Part shown: one piece after another, positions 8,044 through 16,911 of the stretch
Layout: every line of letters begins with the position of its first letter
How positions within the stretch are numbered: the stretch's first letter is position 1
Assembly: GCF_022867805.1 (NCBI RefSeq)
Contig: NZ_JALIFO010000001.1
Coordinates: 558,001-622,000, forward strand
Reading direction: 5' to 3'
Source: Cuneatibacter sp. NSJ-177
GTDB lineage: Bacteria; Bacillota; Clostridia; Lachnospirales; Lachnospiraceae
DNA: 64,000 nucleotides
Notes under the pieces: model-generated
Databases searched by the model: none
Told to the model about the DNA's origin: nothing
Seen by the model: only the letters and a program-made list of their open reading frames with translations
Program-made: the position numbers and the translations under genes

Positions 8044-8922
8044 TCAGGTAGAGCGCTTTACAAATGAGAGGAAGTTTTTTACGGCAGGCCGGGGGTAGTC
8101 CTCGGCTTTCCACATCATATAAAGGGGCCGTTTGACCACGAGACGTTCCAGAGGGAGCAGAGCTACGTGAAACTGCTGCAGCTCTGAAATTTTGGGGATC
8201 AAAGCGATTCCGAGCCCGGAGGATACGGCGCTGGCAATCATCTTTTCCGTTTCCACTTCCAAGAATCCGGCGGGCGCTACCTGATGGCTGCGCAGCAGCT
8301 TGTCGATGAAATGGCGGGTGCCGCAATTATAATTATAAGTGACAAGGGTCTCTTTTTTTATGTCCTCCAGGCGGAAACAGGTTTGTCCGGCATATGTGCT
8401 TTCCTTGGAGACGATCAAAAAGAGTTCCTCGTCGAAGATATGAAAATAGTTGATGTCGGGACTTTCGATTTTGGCTCCAAAGGCAATGTCCAGCGCATCT
8501 TTCTTTAAATCTTCAATGGCTTTTTTCGTAGCCAGCATCTCGGAAAACAAGAAACGGATTGCCGTGCCGCCTTTTTCTTTTTGGAAGGAGCGGATGATGT
8601 TTGGAATGTAGTCATGGCTCATATTTGCGGTAAAAGAGATCCTTAACAGGTCCGCGTAAGGAGCTAAAAACTGCTGCTGTTCCTGCTTCATCTGTTCCAG
8701 CTCTCCCAGGATTTTTTTCGTATGCTTTAAAAAAGAGAGGCCGAATTCCGTGATCTCAATGTTTCTTCCCTTGCGGGAAAAGAGTGAAAGAGAGAGCTCT
8801 TTCTCCAGATCCGCGATTGAATGACTTAAGCAGGATTGGGTTGTGGAAAGTTCTTCGGCTGCTTTCGTATAGTTTTTCAGACGGGCAATCGCCTCAAAAT
8901 AGTAGAGCTGCTGCAGGTTCAA
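8044..8922 (-). CDS. LysR-family transcriptional regulator
   Basis: About 292 residues with an N-terminal winged HTH (LYYFEAIARLKNYTKAAEELSTTQSCLSHSIADLEKELS split over residues 4-42) and a LysR substrate-binding domain. TTG at 8922 is taken as start because AAGGAG lies 7 nt upstream and the HTH begins where LysR proteins normally start. It is divergent from the isomerase-SDR-TRAP operon, with about 240 bp between them that holds an inverted repeat typical of LysR sites, so it most likely controls that operon in response to its substrate. Confidence 0.9.
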   Translation of the reverse strand: MNLQQLYYFEAIARLKNYTKAAEELSTTQSCLSHSIADLEKELSLSLFSRKGRNIEITEFGLSFLKHTKKILGELEQMKQEQQQFLAPYADLLRISFTANMSHDYIPNIIRSFQKEKGGTAIRFLFSEMLATKKAIEDLKKDALDIAFGAKIESPDINYFHIFDEELFLIVSKESTYAGQTCFRLEDIKKETLVTYNYNCGTRHFIDKLLRSHQVAPAGFLEVETEKMIASAVSSGLGIALIPKISELQQFHVALLPLERLVVKRPLYMMWKAEDYPRPAVKNFLSFVKRST

Positions 8923-9069
8923 TCGATGACTCCTTCCGGCAATTTTATCAGATGTAAGATAACCAAAAATTTGCTTCGCGCACATTATATCACAGGAAAG
9001 CCGGAAAGTCTAACAACCTCTTGTGTGACTCCGGCAGCGGTATGGTAGATACGGTTCGAAGAATGAGGA

Positions 9070-9091
9070 TTTCTCATAGTAGGATGAGAAA
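9070..9091. promoter_or_regulatory. Candidate LysR operator (inverted repeat)
   Basis: TTTCTCAT and ATGAGAAA form a perfect 8-bp inverted repeat with a 6-bp centre, containing the T-N11-A pattern typical of LysR boxes. A further ATGAG lies just upstream (9063-9067), giving overlapping half-sites. A -10-like TAGAAT with a poor -35 lies 30-40 bp downstream, as expected of an activator-dependent promoter. Confidence 0.55.
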
Positions 9092-9163
9092 AGCACAGTG
9101 GTTTCTGGGAGTGAATGCTGTTAGAATATACGCATAAAAGGAACGGAAATGAAAGGAGAAAAG

Positions 9164-9976
9164 ATGAAAAGATACTACTCTTTGGCACAACATACGGTGC
9201 CGCAATGGAGACCGCCGGAAATGATTTATAATGCTTATCAGCTTGGATATGATATGGTGAGTATTCGTGCAATTGCACAGGGCGTGGCCGGTGAAATGTT
9301 TTATGATCTGGGCCATGATCCACACTTGTTTTCCCTGACGAAACAGGCGATGGAGGAGACCGGGATTCCAATTCATGATATTGATCTGATTGCTATCCGG
9401 GACAATACGGAGATCTCAGCCTACGAGGCGGATCTGGAGGCGGCCGCGCGGCTGAATATAAAAGGAGTCGTGTGCAGCGTCTGGACGCCGGATACCGGTG
9501 TTTATACGGAAAAATTTGGAAGACTCTGCGATTTGGCGGCCGCCTATCATCTCACGGTAAATCTGGAGTTTGTGACTTGGGCGGAAGTGGCCGGATTAAA
9601 GGAGGCAAGAGCGCTTTTGACGGCGGTAAACCGGGACAATGCCAGAATCCTGGTGGATACGCTTCATTGGCACCGGTCGCAGGTGACTCTTGCGGATTTG
9701 CAGGAATGTCCAATGCAGTGGTTTGATTTCATCCATGTGTGCGATATTGGGCCGGAGCTGCCGGACACGAAAGAAGAGCTGGCAAGAACCGGACGCCAGG
9801 AACGCCTGTATGCCGGGGAAGGGGCTGCCCCGATCCGGAGCGTGGTAAGCCATATCAGAGAGGATGCAGTGATCGCGCTGGAAATTCCGAACAAACAGAG
9901 GCTGGATGAACTGGGCGCCTACGAATATGCCAGGCGATGTCTGGAGACGGCAAAAAGCTACTTTGCCGGGACCTGA
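9164..9976 (+). CDS. Sugar phosphate isomerase/epimerase (AP endonuclease 2-like TIM barrel)
   Basis: Cytoplasmic metal-dependent TIM-barrel protein of about 270 residues. Candidate metal and catalytic residues are the Glu in LEFVTWAEV, Asp and His in ILVDTLHWHRS, and Glu in VIALEIPN. The fold family includes inosose dehydratases, xylose-isomerase-like epimerases and 3-dehydroshikimate dehydratases, so the substrate is open. ATG at 9164 has AAAGGAG 5 nt upstream; an ATG 15 nt earlier is an alternative. First gene of an operon with an SDR and a TRAP transporter (12 bp gaps), which suggests catabolism of an imported sugar acid or polyol. Confidence 0.85.
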   Translation: MKRYYSLAQHTVPQWRPPEMIYNAYQLGYDMVSIRAIAQGVAGEMFYDLGHDPHLFSLTKQAMEETGIPIHDIDLIAIRDNTEISAYEADLEAAARLNIKGVVCSVWTPDTGVYTEKFGRLCDLAAAYHLTVNLEFVTWAEVAGLKEARALLTAVNRDNARILVDTLHWHRSQVTLADLQECPMQWFDFIHVCDIGPELPDTKEELARTGRQERLYAGEGAAPIRSVVSHIREDAVIALEIPNKQRLDELGAYEYARRCLETAKSYFAGT

Positions 9977-9988
9977 GGAGGTGAGAAG

Positions 9989-10750
9989 ATGAAAAGAATG
10001 AATCGTTTTGAAGGAAAAACAGTGGTTTTGACCGGCGGCGGGGATATGGGGCTTGCGGCGGCGGAACGTTTCCTGGAGGAGGGGGCCAATCTGGTGCTGG
10101 CCGACTATTCCAGGGAAGTTTTAGATTTCTGCGCCGCAGCGCTGAGACATAAAGGGGCGGAGCTTTCCCGGATGCGGACCGTGCTCTGCGATGTCCGGAG
10201 GATCGAGGACTGCCGCCGGGTGGCTGAACTGGCAAAGGAAGAGTTTGACCGGGTGGATGTGCTGGTGACCACGGCGGGGATTTTGAAACACAGCCCGGTG
10301 GAAGAGATGGCGGAAGAAGATTGGCAGAATGTCTTAGATATCAATTTGACGGGAACTTTTCACTGTGTAAAAGCCATGGTGCCTGTGATGAAGACACAGC
10401 GATACGGGAGAATCGTTTTGATTTCGTCCTTAGGCGGAAGAAAGGGCCGCCCCGGCGTGGCCGTCAATTACGCGGCCTCGAAGGCAGGGGTCGTAGGGCT
10501 GACGATGGCTTTGGCGGAGGAATTGGGCGCTTGGAACATTACAGTGAACAGCATTGCGCCGGGGCCGCTTCGGGGGAAAATGGCAGAGTCTCAGTCCCCT
10601 GAGACCAGGGCCCGTCTCAATGCCGGGATTCCCCTGGGGCGGATCGGAGAAGTCTGCGAGATTGCCAATGCCATTGCTTTTTTGGCCAGTGATGAATCCG
10701 CCTGGACAACGGGGGAAGTGCTGGACATCAACGGGGGCCTTCAATATTAG
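9989..10750 (+). CDS. SDR-family NAD(P)-dependent oxidoreductase
   Basis: Classical short-chain dehydrogenase, 253 residues. The cofactor loop is TGGGDMGLA, the Asp in VLADYSR suggests NAD preference, and the active site has the Ser in VLISSLGG and the Tyr/Lys pair in NYAASKAGVVG. It ends DINGGLQY as many sugar/polyol dehydrogenases do. SD AGGAGG lies 8 nt before the ATG. Placed between the isomerase and the TRAP genes, it probably oxidises or reduces the imported substrate or its epimer. Confidence 0.92.
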   Translation: MKRMNRFEGKTVVLTGGGDMGLAAAERFLEEGANLVLADYSREVLDFCAAALRHKGAELSRMRTVLCDVRRIEDCRRVAELAKEEFDRVDVLVTTAGILKHSPVEEMAEEDWQNVLDINLTGTFHCVKAMVPVMKTQRYGRIVLISSLGGRKGRPGVAVNYAASKAGVVGLTMALAEELGAWNITVNSIAPGPLRGKMAESQSPETRARLNAGIPLGRIGEVCEIANAIAFLASDESAWTTGEVLDINGGLQY

Positions 10751-10761
10751 GAGGAACGCAG

Positions 10762-11256
10762 ATGAAAATTTTAAAATGGCTGGATCGGAATTTGGAAGAA
10801 AAGTTGATGATGGTTTTATTGATGGCAATGGTGCTGATCATGGGAATCCAGGTGGTTTGCCGGTATGTATTCAACAATTCACTGTCCTGGACCGAGGAAA
10901 TTACGCGGTTCCTCTTTGTCTGGACCACGTTTTTAAGTATCGGCTACTGTACGGAAAAACAAATTTCTCTTCGCATCGAACAGTTGGTAGGAATTCTGCC
11001 TGTAAAGTTACAGGCGGTGATAAAGGTTCTGGTCCTGCTGATTTCTATGGCGTTTTTTGCCTACATGATACCAAAGGCCTGGGATTACACCTGGTCGGCG
11101 ATTGACAGCGGACAGAAAAGTTCGGCCACCCATATCAGTATGGCCTGGGTACAGGGGGCGACGGTGGTCGGGTTTGTTTTCGGACTGGTGCGATCGGCGG
11201 AAGAATTGATCCGAACAATAACAGCGATCAAAAAATCCCAGGATCTAAAAAGATAG
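10762..11256 (+). CDS. dctQ: TRAP transporter small permease (DctQ)
   Basis: 164 residues with four hydrophobic segments and the DctQ pattern (VVCRYVFNNSLSWTEEITRF, a highly typical motif). It forms the permease complex with DctM in the cytoplasmic membrane for Na+-coupled uptake of organic acids or sugar acids. SD AGGAGG; 12-13 bp from both neighbours. Confidence 0.93.
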   Translation: MKILKWLDRNLEEKLMMVLLMAMVLIMGIQVVCRYVFNNSLSWTEEITRFLFVWTTFLSIGYCTEKQISLRIEQLVGILPVKLQAVIKVLVLLISMAFFAYMIPKAWDYTWSAIDSGQKSSATHISMAWVQGATVVGFVFGLVRSAEELIRTITAIKKSQDLKR

Positions 11257-11268
11257 GAGGTAACGAAT

Positions 11269-12558
11269 ATGCCGCCCATTGTATTGTTTCTCGTATTTTT
11301 TGCGCTGTTGCTGCTGGCGCTTCCCATATCCATGTCCATGGCCATAACCGCCGCTCTGCCGGGGGTTTTAGATTCTGGATTTTCAGCGGGAAGCGCTGTG
11401 ATTCTTCGGTCTATGATCAGTGGCGTGAACAGTTTTCCGATGCTGGCCATTCCCATGTTCATGCTCTCCGGCGTCATCATGGCAAGAGGAGAAATCTCAA
11501 AAAAACTGTTTGATGTCTTTACCTATTTTGCCGGAAAATTGACGGCGGGCGTTCCCTGTATCGTAATTGTCACCTGTCTTTTTTACGGCGCGATCTCCGG
11601 TTCTTCCCCGGCTACGGTGGCGGCGGTCGGAAGTATGACGATACCGGTTATGCTGAATCTGGGTTATGAAAAAGGATTCACCGTCTCTGTCATTGCCGTC
11701 GCCGGAGGGCTGGGCTGCATTATCCCGCCCAGCATCCCCTTTGTCCTGTACTGTTCCGCAGCGGGCACCTCGGTCAGCGATTTGTTTCTGGCGGGAATTG
11801 TGCCGGGCTTTGTGATTGCCGGATGCCTGATGGTTTACTGCGTATATTATTGCCGGAAAAATGGGGAGGACAAAGATCGGATCTATGCGGCGGTGGAAGG
11901 GCTGAGAAAAAAAGGGTTTTGGAAGGTGTTTCGGGAAAGCTTTTGGGCCCTTTTGACACCGGTGATCATTCTTGGGAGTATTTATGGAGGGATCGCCTCT
12001 CCGACAGAGGCAGCCACCATCTCCGTGTTTTATGCACTGTTTGTAGGCGTATTTCTCTATCGGACGATCCCGGTTCGGGATATCCCGAAACTTTTTATGG
12101 AAGCGCTTCGCTCCATCGGGCCGATTCTGTTTGTTTTAGCGGCGGCCACTGCATTTGGGCGCGTGATCGCGCTGATGAATGTTCCTCAGATTTTCAGCGG
12201 CTGGATTACACAGACCTTCCACAGCAAATGGGTGATCGTCCTGATTATTAATCTGTTCTTGCTCCTGGTTGGGATGGTGATGGATGCGGCTCCCGCAATT
12301 TTAATTTTGACGCCGATCTTTGTCCCGATTATGGAGGCAATCGGAGTGGACCTGGTCCATTTCGGCATCATTTTGGTGGTGAACCTAGCGGTGGGCTTTG
12401 TCACTCCGCCGGTGGGAATCAATCTCTTTGTGGCCAGCGGTTTGACCGGGATGTCCGTGGTGGAAATCGCAAAGCATGCGATCCCCTTTCTCGTCTTATT
12501 CCTGATTGCCTTGATCCTGATTGTGATTTTCCCTCAATTAAGCCTGTGTTTGCTTTGA
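11269..12558 (+). CDS. dctM: TRAP transporter large permease (DctM)
   Basis: 429 residues with about 12 membrane segments; begins MPPIVLFLVFFALLLLALPI and carries the family motifs SGSSPATVAAVGSM, IIPPSIPFVLY and VTPPVGINLFVASGL. Channel subunit that works with DctQ and the DctP lipoprotein encoded on either side. It lies inside the LysR-linked operon. Confidence 0.95.
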   Translation: MPPIVLFLVFFALLLLALPISMSMAITAALPGVLDSGFSAGSAVILRSMISGVNSFPMLAIPMFMLSGVIMARGEISKKLFDVFTYFAGKLTAGVPCIVIVTCLFYGAISGSSPATVAAVGSMTIPVMLNLGYEKGFTVSVIAVAGGLGCIIPPSIPFVLYCSAAGTSVSDLFLAGIVPGFVIAGCLMVYCVYYCRKNGEDKDRIYAAVEGLRKKGFWKVFRESFWALLTPVIILGSIYGGIASPTEAATISVFYALFVGVFLYRTIPVRDIPKLFMEALRSIGPILFVLAAATAFGRVIALMNVPQIFSGWITQTFHSKWVIVLIINLFLLLVGMVMDAAPAILILTPIFVPIMEAIGVDLVHFGIILVVNLAVGFVTPPVGINLFVASGLTGMSVVEIAKHAIPFLVLFLIALILIVIFPQLSLCLL

Positions 12559-12571
12559 AAAGGAGAAATAT

Positions 12572-13645
12572 ATGAAAAAGAGAAGAACGTTTTTATTAGT
12601 GCTTATTTTGCTTGTTACCTTGGCTTCCTGCGGAGAAACGGTATCCCCCGGAACGGCCGACGTAAGCAGTGGCAGCGGGCAGACGGGCGGAGGGTCCGAA
12701 GGAGGGGCCGCTCAGGAATCCTACCATTTTATCTATGCAGCCGATTGTGCGGAAGATACGGTACAGGGACTGATGATCAAGCATTTTGCAGAACAATTGG
12801 AGGAACGGACGGGGGGACGAATGACGCTGCAGCTGCATTTCAGCGGTTCCATGGGAAGCGATATTGAATGCTGCGAGTCCTGTCAGAACGGTGATATTAC
12901 CTTTTATAACAGCGCGGTCAGCACAACGTCGAATTTTATCGACAAGGTGACGGCCATTGATCTTCCGTTCCTGTATTCTGATGTGGAAGTGTTCCGGAAG
13001 ACGATGGATGATGAGAATGTGTATTCCTATTTCGCTGGATGCTATGAGGAAAACGGTCTGCACCTTCTGGGATTTTACGATCAGGGAATGCGCCAGACGA
13101 CCAGCAATGTGGAAATTCAGACAGTGGATGATCTAAAGGGGCTGAAAATCCGTGTGATGGACAACGCATTTCATGTATCCATCTGGAAAGCCTTGGGCGC
13201 AAACCCAACTCCCATGGCCATGTCGGAGGTCTACATTGGCTTGCAGCAAGGGACCATAGACGCCCAGGAAAATGGGGTGGAGGTTGTCTATGCCAACAAA
13301 GTCTATGAACAGCAAAAATACATGGTGATGACCAATCATCTTCCTTCTTCCATGGTCTTCCTGATGAACAAAGCGATATATGATTCCCTGAGCGCAGACG
13401 ATCAGAATTTGATGGATGAACTGGGAGTCGAAGCCGTTCAGTATGCCAGGGCCGTTTGTGATGAGCGGCAGGAGGGAAGAAAAGAGCTGATGGCGGAAAC
13501 CGGCATACAGTTTATTGACCTGGACCGGTCTGTGCTGGATGAGATGAAAAATATGTGCCAGTCTGTATACGATACGGTCCGCGCGGACTATGGGGATGAG
13601 ATCGTGGACATGCTTTTGCAAGCGGTAAAGGAAGCGGAAGAGTAG
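12572..13645 (+). CDS. dctP: TRAP transporter substrate-binding lipoprotein (DctP)
   Basis: 357 residues. A signal peptide ends in the lipobox LASC (Cys about residue 20), then a Ser/Gly-rich linker leads to the DctP fold (HFAEQLEERTGGRMTLQLHF, LKGLKIRVMDN, ANPTPMAMSEVYIGLQQGTIDAQENG). The Arg in KIRVMDN usually bonds the carboxylate of the ligand, which favours an acidic substrate. It would be anchored outside the membrane and deliver the ligand to DctQM. Last clear gene of the operon; no strong terminator follows directly. Confidence 0.93.
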   Translation: MKKRRTFLLVLILLVTLASCGETVSPGTADVSSGSGQTGGGSEGGAAQESYHFIYAADCAEDTVQGLMIKHFAEQLEERTGGRMTLQLHFSGSMGSDIECCESCQNGDITFYNSAVSTTSNFIDKVTAIDLPFLYSDVEVFRKTMDDENVYSYFAGCYEENGLHLLGFYDQGMRQTTSNVEIQTVDDLKGLKIRVMDNAFHVSIWKALGANPTPMAMSEVYIGLQQGTIDAQENGVEVVYANKVYEQQKYMVMTNHLPSSMVFLMNKAIYDSLSADDQNLMDELGVEAVQYARAVCDERQEGRKELMAETGIQFIDLDRSVLDEMKNMCQSVYDTVRADYGDEIVDMLLQAVKEAEE

Positions 13646-13784
13646 GAAGTCTTCCGTGTAGACCCAGAAAATTTTGCTCCATGGCTTGTAAGGATCGGAA
13701 CGTGAAGGGGGAAATTGCGGCGAGGCAGCCGCGGATAAGCCGGAAACCTTACGATCAGCACCGCATATGATATCAAAAAGGACT

Positions 13785-14153
13785 ATGACGAATTTTATGA
13801 AGACAGAGAGATATGCCATTACATTTTTCGGGGTAGACACAGATTACTACACAGACGATTACCTGTTACATTTATGGGAGGAAGCGGCGAATCAGCAGTA
13901 TAAAAATAGCAAAATCTATGTGACGGCGCTGATTGAAGTAAAGACAATGGTATGCGGTAAGACGAGAGGCTGTAATTTGGAAAATACGGCACATGTGATT
14001 TCTACGGTTCGAAACCCTGTGGAATCGGATGATAAGGATCAGTTTTTCGCCTGCTTGAAAAAAATTATTATGGATGTGAGAAGTAAACTGGGGAATCCCT
14101 GTATGTCAATCATGCAGGAAACTGTTGACTATTATTTTTTCATCCAGCGTTGA
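13785..14153 (+). CDS. Hypothetical protein
   Basis: About 122 residues, not recognised. It is predicted soluble with several aromatic residues near the N-terminus (YAITFFGVDTDYYTDDYLLHLWEE) and three cysteines. Start choice is weak: AAAAAGGA lies close to the ATG at 13785, and ATGs at 13767 and 13797 are possible. The 140-bp gap after dctP contains a GCGGC/GCCGC stem-loop and a split GTAAGG/CCTTAC pairing but no recognised regulatory RNA. A strong terminator lies about 100 bp downstream, which supports transcription in this direction. Confidence 0.5.
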   Translation: MTNFMKTERYAITFFGVDTDYYTDDYLLHLWEEAANQQYKNSKIYVTALIEVKTMVCGKTRGCNLENTAHVISTVRNPVESDDKDQFFACLKKIIMDVRSKLGNPCMSIMQETVDYYFFIQR

Positions 14154-14244
14154 GCGAAACACACACGGACCGCAATGAAGTTACGGCTGGAGGGAAAAAG
14201 CGGAGAGGGGGCCTCAGGGGAAAGAAAAACGGGATACGAAATAG

Positions 14245-14293
14245 AAATATGCTGTGAAGGTCTGGCAGCCGGAACCTTCACAGCATATTTTTG
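14245..14293 (+). terminator. Rho-independent terminator
   Basis: Perfect 17-bp stem (arms 14245-14261 and 14274-14290) with a 12-nt loop; the 3' arm ends in ATTT followed by TTG, giving a five-T run. It would end transcripts from the 13785 gene or the TRAP operon and may act in both directions. Confidence 0.85.
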
Positions 14294-14383
14294 TCACGGA
14301 AAGTATTGTTTTGTCTGGCGGCAAGCGGTACGTTTTTATTCTCGCAGGCAGGAGGAAGGGCGCGGCGGGTCCGCCGGCGTTTG

Positions 14384-14974
14384 CTATAAAACCTGGATAT
14401 GAAACGCGGTTGTCTGCGGGGGAATACTGGCTGTCTGGAAATTGGCGTGGGTCACCCGAACTCTCTGTCCGGGACGAAGAGAGCGAAGGCTCACAGGATT
14501 CCCGTTCCGGCCGCTGATTACAGTCGAATCGGTTAAGATAAATCGGGTCTGACTGTTGATGTCGTTGGGATTGCCGATTGTAAGGGTGTTTTGTCTCGTG
14601 TCAACGAATGCGATCCTTCCGGTGGTGACGTTCATCGGGGGATGAACTTCTCTCCGCGCACGGATCAAAAGTGCGTTGGATTGAGGCGGAATACTCCGGG
14701 TCATTGCGGAAGAAAAGACGGCGTCGACCCACATTCCCTTTCGAATATCGCAGAAACACATGGGAATGCCGGCCGCATTCAGTACAACCGTATCTCTGTT
14801 GATATTCAACCTTAACTCCTCGATAAAGGTCATTTGATTGGATCCGGAAACAGAATAGGAGATCAGAATGAAACCGTTGGTCCTGTTCTGAACGAAGACA
14901 TCTTCCACCAGGGCGTTGTCAACGCGCATGACCCCACCCAGCCGAGAGATAAAGCCCCTGCTGTTATTGTTCAT
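14384..14974 (-). CDS. Hypothetical protein with duplicated beta-rich domain
   Basis: 196 residues, not assigned to a named family. It has no signal peptide or membrane segment. Two halves look alike: GMWVDAVFSSAMTRSIPPQS followed by NALLIRAR, and GQRVRVTHANFQTASIPPQT followed by TAFHIQVL, both ending a unit that begins near VDNALVEDV/TGRIAFVDT. This suggests an internally duplicated OB- or barrel-like domain. Composition is rich in Asn, Arg, Ser and Thr. The weak SD GAGGG stands before the ATG. The upstream region has no clear partner gene. Confidence 0.65.
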   Translation of the reverse strand: MNNNSRGFISRLGGVMRVDNALVEDVFVQNRTNGFILISYSVSGSNQMTFIEELRLNINRDTVVLNAAGIPMCFCDIRKGMWVDAVFSSAMTRSIPPQSNALLIRARREVHPPMNVTTGRIAFVDTRQNTLTIGNPNDINSQTRFILTDSTVISGRNGNPVSLRSLRPGQRVRVTHANFQTASIPPQTTAFHIQVL

Positions 14975-15327
14975 ATGTTACCCTCTAGTATCCGATGTTT
15001 ATGTAATTAGTGTATGATAAAGATTGGGATTGTTTCTTTTGATTTTGGTATGCGGCTGCATGTATACCTTTTAAATGGCCGTCATTTTTAGCGGTCGTTT
15101 TCAAAACGGAAGATTCGGCACGTTGACAACAAAATACCACGGACGAGGCCGGCCGCCCGATTCTCAAGATGCGGCTAAGAACCAATAAGATTGCATTCCG
15201 TTCTTTTTCTTGAGTAGACGGAAAACGTAACTATTGAATTAACAACGAATTGTCAGACAACTATGTTAGTCAAATGTTAGTCAAATGCTCCAAAACGCAC
15301 TAAGATTGGCCCTCAAAGCGAGAAAAA
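14975..15327. other. Intergenic region without recognised gene
   Basis: The stretch upstream of the hypothetical gene holds an 11-bp tandem repeat (ATGTTAGTCAA at 15263-15273 and 15274-15284). Nothing else could be supported. Confidence 0.5.
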
Positions 15328-15329
15328 TA

Positions 15330-15366
15330 AAAAAGCCAGAACCCACGAATTTCCGTGTTTTCTGGC
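15330..15366 (-). terminator. Original terminator of the tRNA-Thr gene, now cut off from it
   Basis: On the minus strand GCCAGAA pairs with TTCTGGC and a T-rich tract follows. It stands directly beyond the 46-bp tRNA 3' fragment, so it was probably the native terminator before the element integrated. Confidence 0.65.
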
Positions 15367-15367
15367 G

Positions 15368-15413
15368 ATCAGCTTCCTGCCGGATTCGAACCGGCGACCT
15401 ACGCATTACGAAT
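15368..15413 (-). repeat. Attachment-site repeat: displaced 3' end of tRNA-Thr
   Basis: 46 bp identical to 20554-20599, covering the anticodon-stem-to-3'-end part of tRNA-Thr without the 5' half. This is the usual scar of tyrosine-integrase insertion in a tRNA 3' end. Confidence 0.88.
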
Positions 15414-15510
15414 AGCACCTGACGCTTTTTCTACTTTGCTCTGATATGCTAGGAACCCACGTTTTTACGTGGTTCCTTCGGTATTGCCTTTTCCTAAATC
15501 GGCCCTTTTC

Positions 15511-15551
15511 TTGGTGTTTATTTCTACCTTTAAACACCAAATAAACACCAA
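15511..15551. repeat. Candidate integrase arm-type sites
   Basis: Three copies of AAACACCAA, one inverted (15511-15519) and two direct (15532-15540, 15543-15551). A fourth copy is at 20461-20469 near the other end. The spacing and the closeness to both ends fit integrase arm-binding sites. Confidence 0.5.
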
Positions 15552-15552
15552 A

Positions 15553-16239
15553 TTATTGAGCTTGTTTCCTGGTCAGAAGGTGATCCAAAGTATCGCTTGC
15601 CGCCTTATCGTTCTTTTCCAACGCGTGAGCATAAATGTCCAGAGTTGTGGAGGCTTTTGCGTGTCCAAGACGGCTTGCGACCGTGACCGGGTCCATTTTC
15701 TCGCTGAGAAGAAGGGTGGCCGAGGTGTGGCGAAGCCCGTGCAACGGAATATCCGGGAGCAGGAGAGTCGTTTTCTGCTTTGGAGACAATTTATCATCAT
15801 TCATAATTTTTTCGTTGTGCATGGTAATAACACTCTTGAATTTCTGGTAAGGGCTGTCCGGACACATCATTTTACCATTCCATTGTGTAAATAGATAATT
15901 TCCGTCTCCTTCCCACTTGTCGCCCAGGGATAGGCGGTATTGGATTTGCTCTTTTCGATGCTGCCGTAGCAATTTAACAACGGAATCTGGGATAGAAACC
16001 GTTCGATTGGATGTAGCAGTTTTAGGCTCCTTTATGATAACCCCTTGCTTGGTCACGGTGGCGGTTTTATTTATGTGGACGGTTTTTGCTGAAAAGTTAA
16101 TGTCTTCCCAGGTCAGAGCAGCCATTTCTCCTCGCCGGAACCCTCCGTAGATTGCCAGGTGGAAGTAAACCTTATATAGCCGGTTGGAATCTTTGGAAAA
16201 GAGTATAAAGGTTGTTCGGGACTCGGTGGAACAGATCAT
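15553..16239 (-). pseudogene. Tyrosine integrase, N-terminally truncated
   Basis: 228 residues comprising only the catalytic domain of a phage-type site-specific recombinase. Catalytic residues are visible: Arg in GGFRRGEMAALTWEDI, His-x-x-Arg in HGLRHTSATLL, His in SRLGHA and the nucleophile Tyr in TTLDIYAHAL. Full-length relatives are about 370-400 residues with arm-binding and core-binding domains, which are absent in all frames of the 600 bp upstream. The stop codon is 2 bp from an arm-type repeat. Excision by this protein alone is unlikely, though a short form could still be expressed. Confidence 0.85.
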
Positions 16240-16603
16240 GGCATGGGATGAATGCTGACACCTATTTAGAGATTTCAGAGCCCCTAAAAAGGTGGATCAT
16301 TCTTACATATCGGACATCCAAAAAAGGAATGGATTCAGTGTCAAGAGGCAGGAGGACAAATAGACCAGTCATGATGGAGAATGTTGGTTCTTTTACCCTC
16401 CCCCGGTCATAGCTGTTCGGGAATCCGGCTTGGGACCGAGGAGGGCTCATTTCTGTTACTGACTGGTCACGCGTAAGGGGGTGTAGGCCCCCCTATTCGA
16501 AGGGGATTAGAGGCTTTATGGAGACCGGGGAGTGGTGTTACATTTTACTCGCGGGTCGTGCGTGAGCCCCTCCCCCTATAAAATAGCGGAGAAGCGAACG
16601 GTT

Positions 16604-16626
16604 GCAACGTTTAGAGTGAACGTTGC
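16604..16626. repeat. Perfect inverted repeat, operator-like
   Basis: GCAACGTT-TAGAGTG-AACGTTGC: 8-bp arms with a 7-bp spacer. A dimeric regulator site or part of an origin are the two options. Confidence 0.5.
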
Positions 16627-16720
16627 GTAACGCTACGAAGTAAGAAATGGCCGCTTTTTACATAGTACAAGCCTAAGAAAGTACGAGGGAAGTACGAGGA
16701 AACACAAGGCTTTTTCATTT

Positions 16721-16781
16721 TTACAAAACGAAACGAATACCAAACAAAACAAACGAATTAAAGGTTACAAAACCAACGAAT
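16721..16781. repeat. Iteron-like A-rich direct repeats
   Basis: Three units containing AACGAAT (ACGAAT at 16733, 16753 and 16776; 20 and 23 bp apart), two of them preceded by TTACAAAAC. Roughly two helical turns apart, as in iterons, but no replication initiator gene is present. Confidence 0.4.
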
Positions 16782-16911
16782 CCAAAATTTAAAACAAACT
16801 CATAGCATCGGGCACCGCTTTATTTCCTGGTTTGAACGAGGGAACCGGCGTCCTCCTGCCCGCTGGAAAATGCTTGAACCGCGAGAGCTTGACAGAAAGG
16901 ATGGTACATAC

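Larger units (their letters stand above)
16240..16911. other. Non-coding part of the element with repeats
   Basis: No gene was recognised. The stretch holds a GGGGG/CCCCC hairpin near 16478-16493, a perfect inverted repeat at 16604-16626, iteron-like repeats at 16721-16781 and the leader of the next gene. It lies where the missing 5' part of the integrase gene would be expected. Confidence 0.5.

Noticed and set aside
13646-13766. Cobalamin riboswitch, because AAGCCGGAAACC looks like a B12 box
   Set aside because: The conserved core before the box is not present, and the downstream gene is no B12 gene.
14175-14402. 75-codon ORF after the 13785 gene
   Set aside because: It spans a strong terminator and has no SD.
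16262-16450. Missing integrase N-terminus in another frame
   Set aside because: The 62-codon frame shows no arm- or core-binding domain pattern.
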